DNA of 64,000 bases from Rhodospirillales bacterium URHD0017 (GCA_900110395.1 FODP01000020.1:57931-121930); one strand, 5' to 3'. Positions 35,302 to 44,160 are shown, counted from the stretch's first letter. The notes: a model not told the origin generated them from the sequence alone. Numbers and translations are program-made.

Positions 35302-35314
35302 CGGGAAGAAGACC

Positions 35315-35725
35315 ATGAGCAGCAACGAGAAGCAGGCTACAAAACCGACCTCCGGTTCGTACGAGGTCGGCCATGGAAAGCCACCCAAGCACGGCCAGTT
35401 CAAAAAGGGCAAGTCGGGCAATCCAAAAGGACGTCCCAAAGGCGCGAAAAATGCTCAGACTTATATGCAAGAAATGTTCGCCACACCCGTCACCGTTTTC
35501 AAAAACGGCAAGCCGAAGAAGATGCCGTTCATAGAGATCATGGACCACAAGCTCAAGGCCGCGGTGATGAATGGCGATCTGAAGGCGTTGAAGTTCGCAT
35601 TCGATCTGTTCGTCAAGTCGAGCAAAGTTTCGGATACGGCCGCGACCGATCAGACCGCCTTCGATCTGACGGCCGAAGATCACGAGCTCATCACCAGATC
35701 GAACCTCCTGCAGGGCGTAAAGTGA
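35315..35725 (+). CDS. DUF5681 phage-associated protein
   Basis: 136 residues. It carries the family hallmark SYEVGHGKPPKHGQFKKGKS followed by GNPKGRPKGAKN, then a helical C-terminus. DUF5681 proteins are typically encoded just before the large terminase, and here the terminase begins immediately after the stop, so a small-terminase-like DNA-recognition role is likely (inference). The start lies 13 bp after the methylase stop. Confidence 0.88.
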   Translation: MSSNEKQATKPTSGSYEVGHGKPPKHGQFKKGKSGNPKGRPKGAKNAQTYMQEMFATPVTVFKNGKPKKMPFIEIMDHKLKAAVMNGDLKALKFAFDLFVKSSKVSDTAATDQTAFDLTAEDHELITRSNLLQGVK

Positions 35726-37624
35726 ATGAGCCTCGCTAACGCTCTCACGGCAGACGCGGCATACGACGTCATAGAAAGAGTCCGACTGTCAGGTCTTGCA
35801 GTGCTAAAGCACGCCGCGACCTTGTCCAGCGAACTTCGCGGAGCATTCCTGCGGCAAGCAGCCGATCATTTTCTCGGGTTTTGGCCGGACAGGGACGCCT
35901 ACGCCACGATGCCGGTGGACGTTCAAACCTTCGTTGAAAGTCCTAGCTTCCTGGACAGTCGTGGTAACCTGTACCCGGCAGTAATGGACGAACTGCGCGA
36001 GCTCAACTCCGGCAAGTATGTTGAAGCCGTCCTGACCGGTGCGATTGGCACAGGCAAGACTACGATCGCGCTGTTCACTACCGCTTACCAGCTCTACGTC
36101 CTGTCGTGCCTCAAGGATCCCCACCAGTTTTTCAATCTCGAGCCGTCGTCCGAAATCGTGTTTGCCTTCCAGTCGTTGAACAAGATGCTGGCCAAGTCGA
36201 CCGACTACGAGCGCTTTAGGGCGATGCTGACCCGGTCTCCGTATTTCTGTCAGTACTTCCCGTTCAGCAAGAATATCACGTCGGAGATGGTGTTTCCCCG
36301 ACGCATCGTCGTGCGGCCGCTGTCCGGTGACGTCAACGCCGCGATCGGCAGCAACATCTTTGGGGCGATACTCGACGAAATAAACTTCATGGCGGTGGTC
36401 GAACAGTCTAAGAACGCTGTCGACGGCCGCGTATTCGATCAAGCCACCGAGATGTACAACTCCATTGTCCGTCGCCGAAAGTCGCGCTTCATGGCCGCCG
36501 GAGGGCGTCTGCCGGGAATGCTGTGCCTGGTATCATCCAAACGGTACCCCGGCGAGTTCACCGACCGAAAACAACTGGAAGCACGCGAGGAAATAGCTCG
36601 TACCGGCAGGACCGGCATCTTCGTCTATGATCGCACCCTTTGGCAGATCAAGCCAAAAGGCACATACGGCGATAAGCATTTTAGGCTGTTCCTTGGCGAC
36701 AAGACGCGCAAACCCTGCATTTTGGGGGAGGGAGTCGAAGTCGCCCGCGATGACGCTGAACTTGTGATGGAAGTCCCGGAAGAGTTTCGCTCCGAGTTCG
36801 CTCGAGACATTCTGTCTGCAATCCGTGACATCGCTGGCAATGCGACATTTGCTTTGCACCCCTTCATCGTCAACACCAAAGCGGTTTCGCAGGCGTTCGG
36901 TCAGTGCCGGTCCGTGCTGACGATGGACAGCACGGATTTCATCTCGCGACCGTCCATATATACGAAGCGTATCTTACGTCCTGAGGAGCCGCGGTGGGCC
37001 CATGTCGATCTCGGATTGACCGGCGACAGTGCGGGCGTAGCTATCGGATGGGTGGAAGGCTTTATGGAGGTATCGCGCTCGGATAACACGGTCGAGTGGA
37101 TGCCGCAGATCAATTTCGATTTGATCCTGGAGGTCAAGCCGCCACGCAATGGCGAGATCGAGTTTGAGAACATTCGCAAGCTTTTCTATAAACTGCGCGA
37201 GCAGGGCATGAACCTGAAGTGGATCAGTTTCGATTCATACCAGTCGGCCGATAGCATGCAGATCCTGAGGCAGGAGGGCTTCATTGTGGGGCCGCGATCG
37301 ATGGACAAGGAAACGCTGCCATACGACGTGATGAAGACCGCCTTCTATGATGGGCGCGTTAGAGCGCCCAGTCATGAAAAGGCACTCTCGGAGATTGTTC
37401 GGCTGGAGCGCGATCCACAAAGCGGCCGGATTGATCATCCACCCAATTTCAGCAAGGACTGTGCTGACGCGGTAGCTGGGGTCATATACGGCCTTACATA
37501 TAGACGCGCGATCTGGGCTCGTCACCACGTGCCGGTGAACCAAAACTTGATAACGTTGGTTCAAGCGATGGAGGACAAGGAGAAGAAAAAGCTGGAGGCT
37601 AGCCGTCAGTATCCAACGCGCTAG
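35726..37624 (+). CDS. Phage terminase large subunit-like ATPase/nuclease
   Basis: 632 residues. Walker A is LTGAIGTGKTTIALF near residue 112, Walker B is IFGAILDEINFM near residue 215, and a C-terminal nuclease-like region contains HVDLGLTGDSAGVAIGW with acidic residues expected of the RNase-H fold. It would package DNA into phage heads. Base composition is lower in GC than the surrounding chromosome. No portal, protease or tail gene is adjacent. The gene ends 78 bp before the left attachment repeat of the integrative element, so it lies outside that element. Confidence 0.88.
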   Translation: MSLANALTADAAYDVIERVRLSGLAVLKHAATLSSELRGAFLRQAADHFLGFWPDRDAYATMPVDVQTFVESPSFLDSRGNLYPAVMDELRELNSGKYVEAVLTGAIGTGKTTIALFTTAYQLYVLSCLKDPHQFFNLEPSSEIVFAFQSLNKMLAKSTDYERFRAMLTRSPYFCQYFPFSKNITSEMVFPRRIVVRPLSGDVNAAIGSNIFGAILDEINFMAVVEQSKNAVDGRVFDQATEMYNSIVRRRKSRFMAAGGRLPGMLCLVSSKRYPGEFTDRKQLEAREEIARTGRTGIFVYDRTLWQIKPKGTYGDKHFRLFLGDKTRKPCILGEGVEVARDDAELVMEVPEEFRSEFARDILSAIRDIAGNATFALHPFIVNTKAVSQAFGQCRSVLTMDSTDFISRPSIYTKRILRPEEPRWAHVDLGLTGDSAGVAIGWVEGFMEVSRSDNTVEWMPQINFDLILEVKPPRNGEIEFENIRKLFYKLREQGMNLKWISFDSYQSADSMQILRQEGFIVGPRSMDKETLPYDVMKTAFYDGRVRAPSHEKALSEIVRLERDPQSGRIDHPPNFSKDCADAVAGVIYGLTYRRAIWARHHVPVNQNLITLVQAMEDKEKKKLEASRQYPTR

Positions 37625-37679
37625 TCGGGCCTTGGCGCTGCTGTCGTCGGCCACCATCACAACGAGCGTAGGACGCGGC

Positions 37680-37717
37680 CCTCTCAAACACGGGTTCGAA
37701 TCCCGTAGGGAGCGCCA
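37680..37717 (+). other. 3' fragment of a tRNA gene
   Basis: ACGGG-TTCGAAT-CCCGT is a textbook T-arm, followed by the acceptor 3' strand AGGGAGC, a discriminator G and an encoded CCA. The matching 5' strand GCTCCCT is not found within 90 bp upstream, so this is a partial tRNA, left by integration, rather than a working gene. The amino-acid identity cannot be read. Confidence 0.75.
37702..37717 (+). repeat. Left attachment site (attL) of the integrative element
   Basis: CCCGTAGGGAGCGCCA, the 3' end of the tRNA fragment, is repeated exactly at 48833-48848. It lies 158 bp before the integrase gene, the usual position of the attachment core. Confidence 0.85.
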
Positions 37718-37830
37718 CAAGGCCGTTTCAGCCGGCTTCCCGTCCCAGCGCAAAGCCGGTAAAAGCCCGCAAAAACGGCCTTTCATTGATCCACACCGTT
37801 CTTTTGCCTTTCCCGTAAGTGCGCGCCATA

Positions 37831-37850
37831 CTGCATACAAACCGCATAAC
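37831..37850 (+). promoter_or_regulatory. Possible integrase arm-type binding sites, left end
   Basis: CTGCATACAAACCGCATAAC contains two GCATA units 11 bp apart, just before the integrase gene. A similar pair occurs near the right end at 48753-48773. Paired sites at both ends of an element are expected for arm-type integrase binding. Confidence 0.4.
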
Positions 37851-37875
37851 GGACTACAGAACGGACGGCAGGCAG

Positions 37876-39135
37876 ATGGCATCGAGGAAGGGCGTGAGGC
37901 TCAGCAAGGCGCTGGCGCGGATCGACGCGCTGACACTACGGCGGATCGCGACGGGCAAGCACCTGCCTAATCAGCGATGGCTGCACGACGGCGGTGGGCT
38001 GTTCCTGCGCGTGCGCCCAGGCGGCGGCGGCAGCTGGGCCTTTCGCTTTCAGATCGCCAAGCGCGTTCACATGATGGGCTTGGGCTCCCTCACCCAGGTC
38101 GGTGCGCCCGAGGCGCGCGAGATGGCGGCGCAGCTGCGCAAGGCCCGCGCGCTGGGCCAGCACCCGCTGCACGAACGCCGCGAGGAACGTCGCCAGAAGC
38201 GCGAAGCACATCGCGCCAGCGGCACGACGTTCAAGCAGGTCAGCGAGATGGTGCTGGCCGACTTCGAGCAGAGCCAGCGCCATCCGGCGACGCGCCGCTC
38301 ATGGCGGCAGGTGCTGGAGACGTATGCCTATCCCACGCTCGGCAATATGGTCGTCGCCGACATCGAGCGCGGCGATGTGCTGAAGACGCTGAGGCCGGTG
38401 TGGGGCAGCATGAGCGACACCAGCCGCCGGCTGCGGCGCCGCATCGAGCATGTGTTCGACGAAGCGATCACGCTGAAGCTGACCGACCGGCCGAACCCGG
38501 CACGCTATGCCGATCTGAAGCGGTCGCTGTCGGCGTTCGTGGCCGAGAAGCCGCGTGGCAACCACAAGGCGCTGCCCTGGCGCGAGGTGCCGGCGCTGAT
38601 GAAACGGCTGCTCGCCAACGACAGTTTGTCGGCCAGCGCGCTGCGGCTCACCATCCTGGCGGCGACGCGCACCGGGGAGACCCTGGGCGCGCGCTTTCCC
38701 GAGTTCGCCCACGGCATATGGACGATCCCTGCGGCGCGCATGAAGGGCGAAGTCGGCCGGCGCAAGCCGCACCGCGTGCCGATCACCAGCGGCATCGCCG
38801 CTATCGTCGAGCAGCTCAAGCCCGCCAGGGAGCGCAGCGCGCTGCTGTTCGCGGGCAGCTCACCCGACAGGCCGCTGTCGAATATGGCGATGTTGATGTT
38901 GCTCAAGGGCATGGGCATCGACGCGACGGTGCACGGCTTTCGCAGTTCGTTCAGGTCATGGGCGGCCGATAACGGCTACCCGCGCGAGATCGCCGAGGCG
39001 GCGTTGGCGCATCGCGTGGCAGGCGTCGAGGCTTCATACCAACGATCCGACCTGCTCGATGCGCGCCGCGCGATGATGCAGGCGTGGTCGGACTTCTGCC
39101 TCGGCAAGACGGCGGGCGCCCGCAAGGCGCGCTGA
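37876..39135 (+). CDS. int: P4-type tyrosine integrase
   Basis: 419 residues. The N-terminal domain is of the DUF4102/P4 integrase type (LHDGGGLFLRVRPGGGGSWA). The catalytic tyrosine-recombinase residues are visible: Arg in LAATRTGETLG, HGFRSSFRSWA for His-x-x-Arg, LAHRVAGVEASYQRSD for the second His and the nucleophilic Tyr. It catalyses site-specific integration and excision at the tRNA 3' end. ATG 37876 is chosen; a longer in-frame start at 37819 would overlap the putative arm sites. Confidence 0.93.
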   Translation: MASRKGVRLSKALARIDALTLRRIATGKHLPNQRWLHDGGGLFLRVRPGGGGSWAFRFQIAKRVHMMGLGSLTQVGAPEAREMAAQLRKARALGQHPLHERREERRQKREAHRASGTTFKQVSEMVLADFEQSQRHPATRRSWRQVLETYAYPTLGNMVVADIERGDVLKTLRPVWGSMSDTSRRLRRRIEHVFDEAITLKLTDRPNPARYADLKRSLSAFVAEKPRGNHKALPWREVPALMKRLLANDSLSASALRLTILAATRTGETLGARFPEFAHGIWTIPAARMKGEVGRRKPHRVPITSGIAAIVEQLKPARERSALLFAGSSPDRPLSNMAMLMLLKGMGIDATVHGFRSSFRSWAADNGYPREIAEAALAHRVAGVEASYQRSDLLDARRAMMQAWSDFCLGKTAGARKAR

Positions 39136-39178
39136 AAAACAACTTATCCCCAACTTACTGCGAGGCGACGCAGTGGTC

Positions 39179-39238
39179 GGCTGCCCCAGGCTGCCCTTGC
39201 CAGCCCCAGGCTGCCCCAGGCTGCACTCGCCTGCCCCA
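39179..39238 (+). repeat. Short direct repeats GGCTGCCCCAG
   Basis: Four to five imperfect copies of CCCCAGGCTGCC lie between the integrase stop and the next gene. Such repeats could bind an element-encoded regulator or directionality factor; there is no direct evidence for that. Confidence 0.5.
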
Positions 39239-39320
39239 CGCCGATCATGAGGCCCGTTCCATTGCGGGCGTGGGGCACGGCCTTTTAGCCTTTGCCCATG
39301 TTTCCAACGGGAGGGCTCGA

Positions 39321-39650
39321 ATGCGCGACTACGAAAACGACATCGAACCACGCGCGCGGCGCGTCAGGGAATTTGCCAGACGCCATGGCACGAGCGTGAC
39401 CACGCTCAAGCGCGCGATCAGCCATGACCTGCTTAAGTGCGTTTACATCGGCCGATACCAAATCATTCCTGCCGTCGAGGATGAGCGTGTCGCGCGCGAC
39501 GGCCTGCCCAACATTCCGCGCGGCTATGTCCGGCAGACGACGGGGCCGATCCCGCTGCCGTCGCCCGTGCACAAGAAGGGTTTCCACAAGCGGGCGCCAT
39601 CCGCGAAGAAGGCGAAGGCCGCGCCCAGGCCGAAGGCGAAGCGCACCTGA
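39321..39650 (+). CDS. Small HTH DNA-binding protein, possible directionality factor
   Basis: 109 residues. The N-terminus is a helix-turn-helix of the AlpA/MerR-like excisionase size (VREFARRHGTSVTTLKRAIS, then KCVYIGRYQIIPAVEDERVA), followed by a Lys/Ala/Pro-rich basic tail. GGGAGGG lies ten bases upstream. Its position after the integrase and before the replication genes fits an excisionase or an early-gene regulator. No exact family was recognised. Confidence 0.7.
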   Translation: MRDYENDIEPRARRVREFARRHGTSVTTLKRAISHDLLKCVYIGRYQIIPAVEDERVARDGLPNIPRGYVRQTTGPIPLPSPVHKKGFHKRAPSAKKAKAAPRPKAKRT

Positions 39651-39661
39651 CGCAAAAAAAT

Positions 39662-39686
39662 CCGCCGGCCCTGCATGAGCCGGCGG
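39662..39686. terminator. Strong hairpin CCGCCGGC/GCCGGCGG
   Basis: Eight GC pairs with a nine-base loop, directly after an A-run (AAAAAAA at about 39654-39660). Read on the minus strand, this is a hairpin followed by a T-run. It separates the HTH gene from the replication genes and probably ends a transcript. Confidence 0.55.
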
Positions 39687-39791
39687 CAATGAAAGTGGCA
39701 GATGGCAAACGAACGATGCACACCGGGGAGGTGGTGCTATGCCTACTGTCACGTCGCATTCGACGAGCTGCCTCGTCAAGGCGGTGGCGCC

Positions 39792-40706
39792 ATGACCGCC
39801 GCCGACATCGCCCAGGTACTAGGCAACGTCAAAAGGAACGGCGCCGGCTGGCTGTGCCGCTGTCCGGTTGACGAACACAAGAAGTCGCCGCGACCGCTGT
39901 CGATCCGCGACGGCGAGCTGGCCGAGATCGTCGTGCACTGCTTCGCGGGCTGCACGCCCATCGACGTGCTGCGCGCGTTGAACAAGCGCGGCCTGCTCGA
40001 CGAGCGCGAGCGCCGCGAGCGCCGGCCTTACACGCCACCGAGATCGAAGCCTGGGCCGGCACCCGCCGATCCTGACAAGCCGCGCCACATGTTCGAGCGC
40101 TTCGGCAAGCCGATCCGAGGTACGCCGGTCGAGACCTACCTGCGCAAGCGCTGCGGCGACGACGTCATGCTGATGGAGCTCGACGCGGTGCTGCGCTTCT
40201 GGCCGGAAACGCCGCCGCACTTCCCCTGGCCGGCCATGGTGGCGCTGGTGACCGACCTGCTCGACGCCACCAGGGTGCAGACGCTGCACTTCACCGATCT
40301 GCTGCCTGACGGCAGCGGCAAGGCGCCGATCACGCCCAACAAGCGCACGCTGAAAGGCTACCCGGCGAAGGGCGGCGTGATCAGGCTGGTCGACGATGCC
40401 GAGATCACCACGCGGCTCGGCATCGCCGAGGGCATCGAGAAGTCGCTGGCGATGATGACGACCTATCGACGCGAGTGCGGGCCGGCCGCCACGCCGATCT
40501 GGAGCGGGCTCAACGCCTCGGTGATGGGCGGGCTGCCGGTGCTGCCGGTGATCGAGCAGGTCGTGATCTACAGCGACCCCAACCCGGCCGGCCGGCGCGC
40601 TGCCGCCGAGCTGGTCGAGCGATACAGCGAAGCCGGCATCGAGGTCTTCGTCGGCGAACCACCGAACGGCTGCATCGATTGGGATGAGGTGAACAATGCC
40701 GCCTGA
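39792..40706 (+). CDS. Toprim-domain primase of the phage/satellite type
   Basis: 304 residues. A zinc-ribbon-like N-terminus (GWLCRCPVDEHKKSPRPLSI and VVHCFAGCTPIDVLRAL) resembles the CHC2 zinc finger of primases. The Toprim core begins at LGIAEGIEKSLAMM, with the downstream acidic motif QVVIYSDPNPAGRRAA. It would prime replication of the element. ATG 39792 starts the family domain; an upstream in-frame ATG at 39702 is possible. The last 11 bp overlap the ATPase gene, so the two are translationally coupled. Confidence 0.87.
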   Translation: MTAADIAQVLGNVKRNGAGWLCRCPVDEHKKSPRPLSIRDGELAEIVVHCFAGCTPIDVLRALNKRGLLDERERRERRPYTPPRSKPGPAPADPDKPRHMFERFGKPIRGTPVETYLRKRCGDDVMLMELDAVLRFWPETPPHFPWPAMVALVTDLLDATRVQTLHFTDLLPDGSGKAPITPNKRTLKGYPAKGGVIRLVDDAEITTRLGIAEGIEKSLAMMTTYRRECGPAATPIWSGLNASVMGGLPVLPVIEQVVIYSDPNPAGRRAAAELVERYSEAGIEVFVGEPPNGCIDWDEVNNAA

Positions 40707-41937
40707 AACGACCTACAGCACGGCGTCAGCGGCGGAAATGGACGCCACGCTGAAGCGCGCCAAGCGCAGCAAGCGCCAGCGCTCCCGCTTCAAACTCATC
40801 CCAGTGCGCGATATTCACTATGACCCGATGGACGACCACTGGCTGATCGATGGCCTACTGCCGATGACCGGCCTCGCGACGATCTGGGGCAAGTACAAGA
40901 GCTACAAATCGTTCATCGGCTTCGACGTCGCCGTGGCACTCGCAGATCAGCGCCAGAAGGCGTGGGCGGAACGCGCGCTGGCCCATGGCTCAGTGGTCTA
41001 CGTCGTCGCCGAGGACATGAATGGGTTCGACGTTCGCGTCGAAGCCTACCGTCGCGAGAGGGCCGGCTTTGATGAACTACCGCTCTACATCATCAAGGGG
41101 CGGCCGAACCTCGGCACGAACCCGAGCGACCGGGAGGAACTCATCGAAGCGATCACGAATGAACTGGGCGACGTCCAGCCCGTCGCGATCTTCCTCGACA
41201 CCTTGGCGCGCATGGTCGGCAGCGAGGGCGAGAATGAGAAGGGCATGCAGAATTTCGTCAACAATGCAGAACACGTCGCCGAGGTCTTCGGGTGCCTATG
41301 CATAGCGATCCATCACGAAAGCGCAGCGACCGATGCTGACCGAGCCGCCGATAAGCCGCGCGGCCACACCTCCCTGCCCGGGGCCATCGTCGCGTCGTGG
41401 CATGTCATCAAAACCGCTGACGGTATCGAGGGGCCATGGACCGCCGACATCATCGTCATCGGAGCGAAGAACAGCGCGACCGGCTTCGCGCTCCAGGCGG
41501 AGATGGAGCGCATCGACCTGGGCGTGAACCGGCACGGCCGCATGGAAACCATCCTGATGCTCGACACGGTCGAGTGGGCGACCGATGTCGCTGTCGCTGC
41601 AAAGGCGAAGGTCCAACGCCCCAGTGCCAGCCTCTCCCTGTTGCTGGACTGCTTCGAATACGCCAAGAGCGCCAAAGGGGGCAAAGAGCGTCGACAGGTA
41701 CGCGGCCACGACGGTCCATGGGCCGATGTGGTCGAAGACGGCAAGGTGCGCGAGGTCTTTTTCCAGCGCTACGCCAAACCGACCAAGCTAGTCGACGAGG
41801 ATGACGCGAAGGCTCGCAGGCGCGAAATCGACCGCAAGACCAAGGCGTACGACCGCAGCATCGTCAAGGCCGTCGAAATCCAGCGCCTGTTCACCGAGGC
41901 TTCTGCCGATGGTCGGGTGTTCTTATGGACCGCCTGA
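40696..41937 (+). CDS. RepA-like AAA-family ATPase/helicase
   Basis: 413 residues. A RecA-fold ATPase of the RepA/AAA_25 type, with the P-loop IWGKYKSYKSFIGFDVAVAL (a GxxxxxKS form), Walker B in VAIFLDTLARMVGS, and the sensor segment CLCIAIHHESAATDADRAAD. It overlaps the primase gene by 11 bp and is followed within 25 bp by the iteron field. Together these form a replication module (primase, hexameric helicase, origin). No separate initiator is evident, so this protein may bind the iterons itself. Confidence 0.87.
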   Translation: MPPETTYSTASAAEMDATLKRAKRSKRQRSRFKLIPVRDIHYDPMDDHWLIDGLLPMTGLATIWGKYKSYKSFIGFDVAVALADQRQKAWAERALAHGSVVYVVAEDMNGFDVRVEAYRRERAGFDELPLYIIKGRPNLGTNPSDREELIEAITNELGDVQPVAIFLDTLARMVGSEGENEKGMQNFVNNAEHVAEVFGCLCIAIHHESAATDADRAADKPRGHTSLPGAIVASWHVIKTADGIEGPWTADIIVIGAKNSATGFALQAEMERIDLGVNRHGRMETILMLDTVEWATDVAVAAKAKVQRPSASLSLLLDCFEYAKSAKGGKERRQVRGHDGPWADVVEDGKVREVFFQRYAKPTKLVDEDDAKARRREIDRKTKAYDRSIVKAVEIQRLFTEASADGRVFLWTA

Positions 41938-41962
41938 GACATCGCCTGGGCTGGACGCCGAC

Positions 41963-42080
41963 GCCGACATTGCCGACACCCCCTAAGGGGGTGTGTCGGC
42001 ATGTCGGCATGTCGGCATTCCTTGCCGGTGCCGACAAACGCCGACATGTCGGCAAATGTCGGCAGATGTCGGCGTCGGCG
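41963..42080. other. Iteron field, probable replication origin of the element
   Basis: Ten exact copies of TGTCGGC or its complement GCCGACA occur within 111 bp (starts 41963, 41972, 41994, 42002, 42010, 42030, 42040, 42047, 42057, 42067), with partial copies at both edges. Copies point in both directions, spaced mostly 8-10 bp, and flank a palindrome CCCCCTAAGGGGG at about 41979-41991. Clustered iterons right after primase and helicase genes are characteristic of plasmid and satellite origins. Confidence 0.75.
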
Positions 42081-42143
42081 TGTCAGATGCGCAGCCCAAG
42101 GCGTGCTTACAAACCGGCCCTTTCAGCAGCAGCAGGAACAACC

Positions 42144-42383
42144 ATGCCGAACAAGCCCGCGCAGCCCAAGCCGCCACCGCCGCCGCCTTCGTCCTGGCGC
42201 GTGCATCTCAGCACCGCGACGACGCCGCTCCTGGTGACGGCGACCGCCGCCGCGATCTCGGCGGGCGGCGCGCTCGTCTTCAAGGGCGCCGACGGCGGGC
42301 TGCTGCGCGCCTTCGCCTTCGGCTCGTGGGCGACCTGCGAGCTGGATGGTCCGGCTAACGCTGCGGTTCTGAAGGGAGACTGA
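42144..42383 (+). CDS. Small Pro-rich protein with one membrane helix
   Basis: 79 residues. Pro/Lys-rich N-terminus (MPNKPAQPKPPPPPPSSWRV), then a hydrophobic Ala/Leu segment (TPLLVTATAAAISAGGALVF). ATG 42144 is preferred because an upstream extension would translate the iteron field. The next gene begins one base after its stop. Family not recognised. Confidence 0.6.
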   Translation: MPNKPAQPKPPPPPPSSWRVHLSTATTPLLVTATAAAISAGGALVFKGADGGLLRAFAFGSWATCELDGPANAAVLKGD

Positions 42384-42384
42384 G

Positions 42385-42645
42385 ATGCGAGGCAAAGCCC
42401 AGGAGATCATGTGCGACGTTCGAGGCATCGCTTACGACTTCGAACGCCGGATCGGCAGGCTCTACATGGCCGAGGACAACTGCTGCGACATGAGCGGCTG
42501 CATCGAGTTCTTTAGCGGCATCGATCCCGACGTGCGGCGCATCGAAACCTTTGCCGGTGAGGTGCCGGACACGGTCTATATCCGCGACCGCGATGTGCCG
42601 CGCGGGCATCGGGTCGAATGGACGGCGCGGCTCCCAGCGATGTGA
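42385..42645 (+). CDS. Small hypothetical protein
   Basis: 86 residues, starting 1 bp after the previous stop. The sequence is acidic with a Cys pair (MAEDNCCDMSGCIEFF) and no recognisable domain. Tight spacing and normal codon use support translation. Function unknown. Confidence 0.6.
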   Translation: MRGKAQEIMCDVRGIAYDFERRIGRLYMAEDNCCDMSGCIEFFSGIDPDVRRIETFAGEVPDTVYIRDRDVPRGHRVEWTARLPAM

Positions 42646-42726
42646 GCTGGCCGTGAACGAAATGCTCCATGTGAAACATCGGCCGGCGCAGTGACCCTTC
42701 CCAGGGCAGCACAAAGGAACCCAACC

Positions 42727-42969
42727 ATGGACGACTGGCTCGATGTTGAATTGCATCGCCGACTTCGAAAGGCGCAGCGGCTCGGTATCATCGACGCTGC
42801 CAGCGCCCGGTATATCCGCGACGCCGCCGACGTCGACCACGCCGACACCTGCCCGGTTCATCGAGGCGGGCGGTGTGATCACTGCGATGTCGAAATCAGC
42901 ATCGACCTGCCAAGCGGTGGCCCGGTGTTCCTGCTCACGGCCGAAGGGCTGTTACAGGATAGACGCTAA
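42727..42969 (+). CDS. Small hypothetical protein with Cys/His cluster
   Basis: 80 residues. The middle contains DHADTCPVHRGGRCDHCDVE, with three Cys and two or three His in a pattern that could bind zinc, preceded by an amphipathic helix (DVELHRRLRKAQRLGIID). No family recognised. It is the last gene of the rightward replication module. Confidence 0.6.
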   Translation: MDDWLDVELHRRLRKAQRLGIIDAASARYIRDAADVDHADTCPVHRGGRCDHCDVEISIDLPSGGPVFLLTAEGLLQDRR

Positions 42970-43470
42970 CCGTCGCCGTCGATAAGCCGCCGATCTCCAG
43001 GCCGTTGCAGGCGGCGGATCGCCAGGGGTTTCCACGCGGCACCAGGGCGCCCGGCGGCACGATGGACCCCCCAGGCGAACACTCCGGGCAGACGCGCGAA
43101 CCTTCCCGGCGCGGTTTGCGCTCGATTGTGGATAGCCGACCCGCCCCCCATGCCCCTGGGCCGGGTGGGGGTCCACCCACCCGTCATGCGTAAATCGTAC
43201 AGCAGCACGCGCGGGCGTGCCGCAGGAACGCGATGGCGGGGGGTCGATGGGGCCCCACGACAGCCAGCCAAACCGTCGCGCTGTGCGAGCGCGTGTGGGC
43301 TTTTAAACACATGCTGGTGCGCCACGGTGCGCGATGACGTTTCGTGTGAAACATCGAAGCATCGAGTTGCTCGTCGGCTTCTCGAAGCGACGCGCGGCCG
43401 TCGACAGCACCAGGGCGGGCCTTGCCACCTGCTCGTCAAGTCCAGCGGGGCTGCCGTCGATCCTAGGCCG
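42970..43470. other. Gene-free stretch of about 500 bp inside the element
   Basis: No convincing gene on either strand. A G/C-rich segment with GGGGG and CCACCCACC runs occurs at about 43150-43190. It separates the rightward replication module from the leftward small gene at 43471 and may contain regulatory sites that I cannot define. Confidence 0.4.
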
Positions 43471-43665
43471 TCAGCGTATTAGTTTTTTCTCGACCGCTTG
43501 AGGCTGGTCGCTGCAAAGCGGTTCCCCAGCCTTTGCTCGGTTGCCCAACGCGCGCCAATGAAGGGCTGTCACGACAAGCACTCGTCTATTCGCGTCGTTC
43601 GTCGCGGCTCGCGCCAATTTCTCGCACTTGGAAGCATGCTCAAAGCACTCGAAGGCGGATTTCAT
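43471..43665 (-). CDS. Small helical hypothetical protein
   Basis: 64 residues. ECFEHASKCEKLARAATNDA followed by ANRRVLVVTALHWRALGNRA matches a class of 60-70-residue single-helix-hairpin proteins scattered through rhizobial and related genomes (ECxxxAxxCExLA pattern). GGGGGAGG lies a few bases before its ATG on the minus strand. Function unknown. Confidence 0.6.
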   Translation of the reverse strand: MKSAFECFEHASKCEKLARAATNDANRRVLVVTALHWRALGNRAKAGEPLCSDQPQAVEKKLIR

Positions 43666-44160
43666 CGCGCCCTCCCCCGCTGGTGATGTGAGCGGGAGCG
43701 CGGGGACATCTGGTCGTTGATGCCGCCTGTCTCTCAGCCGCCAACGCCCAAAGGGTACAAGCTAGCGATGGAGCAGGGTGGACCTTCGGTGGCATGCCCA
43801 CAAGTGTGCTGTACGTCCCAATTGTGCTTTACGTCCCAAAAGCCCAGGCAGAGGCGGCCATCGCCAACACCACCAGGGGGTCGCTCACACCTCGCGAGGG
43901 AAGCGATGCGTGTTGGCGGTTGCCATGAAGCGGGCGCGGGGGCAGACTGCGCCCCGTTCGGCATCCGGTGCGCGACGGGCAGTTGCCCAGCCACTGGATG
44001 CCGGCCACCAAGTGATCAGCCAGCGCGACTTCCTGAGCCGCAGCCCGCCGATCGGTGCACCCGCCGCGCTCGCAGGAGCGCAACGCAACCTCAACCCAAA
44101 GGCTCGCCATGCGGCCAGCGCACCCGTGCGCTTGCCCGCCGGGCCATTGAGGGGTGCCAG
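43666..44160. other. Gene-free stretch upstream of the capsid gene
   Basis: The capsid frame stays open upstream to 43717, but the sequence before 44161 lacks family similarity. A direct repeat, TGTGCTGTACGTCCCA and TGTGCTTTACGTCCCA (about 43804-43838), with near-identical 16-mers about 20 bp apart, could be an operator. It probably contains the late promoter for the capsid gene. Confidence 0.4.

Noticed and set aside
37625..37717. Complete tRNA gene
   Set aside because: The T-arm and 3' acceptor are good, but no complementary 5' acceptor GCTCCCT or D-arm precedes them.
41925..42143. Upstream extension of the small Pro-rich protein
   Set aside because: It would translate the iteron field; the repeats explain the open frame.
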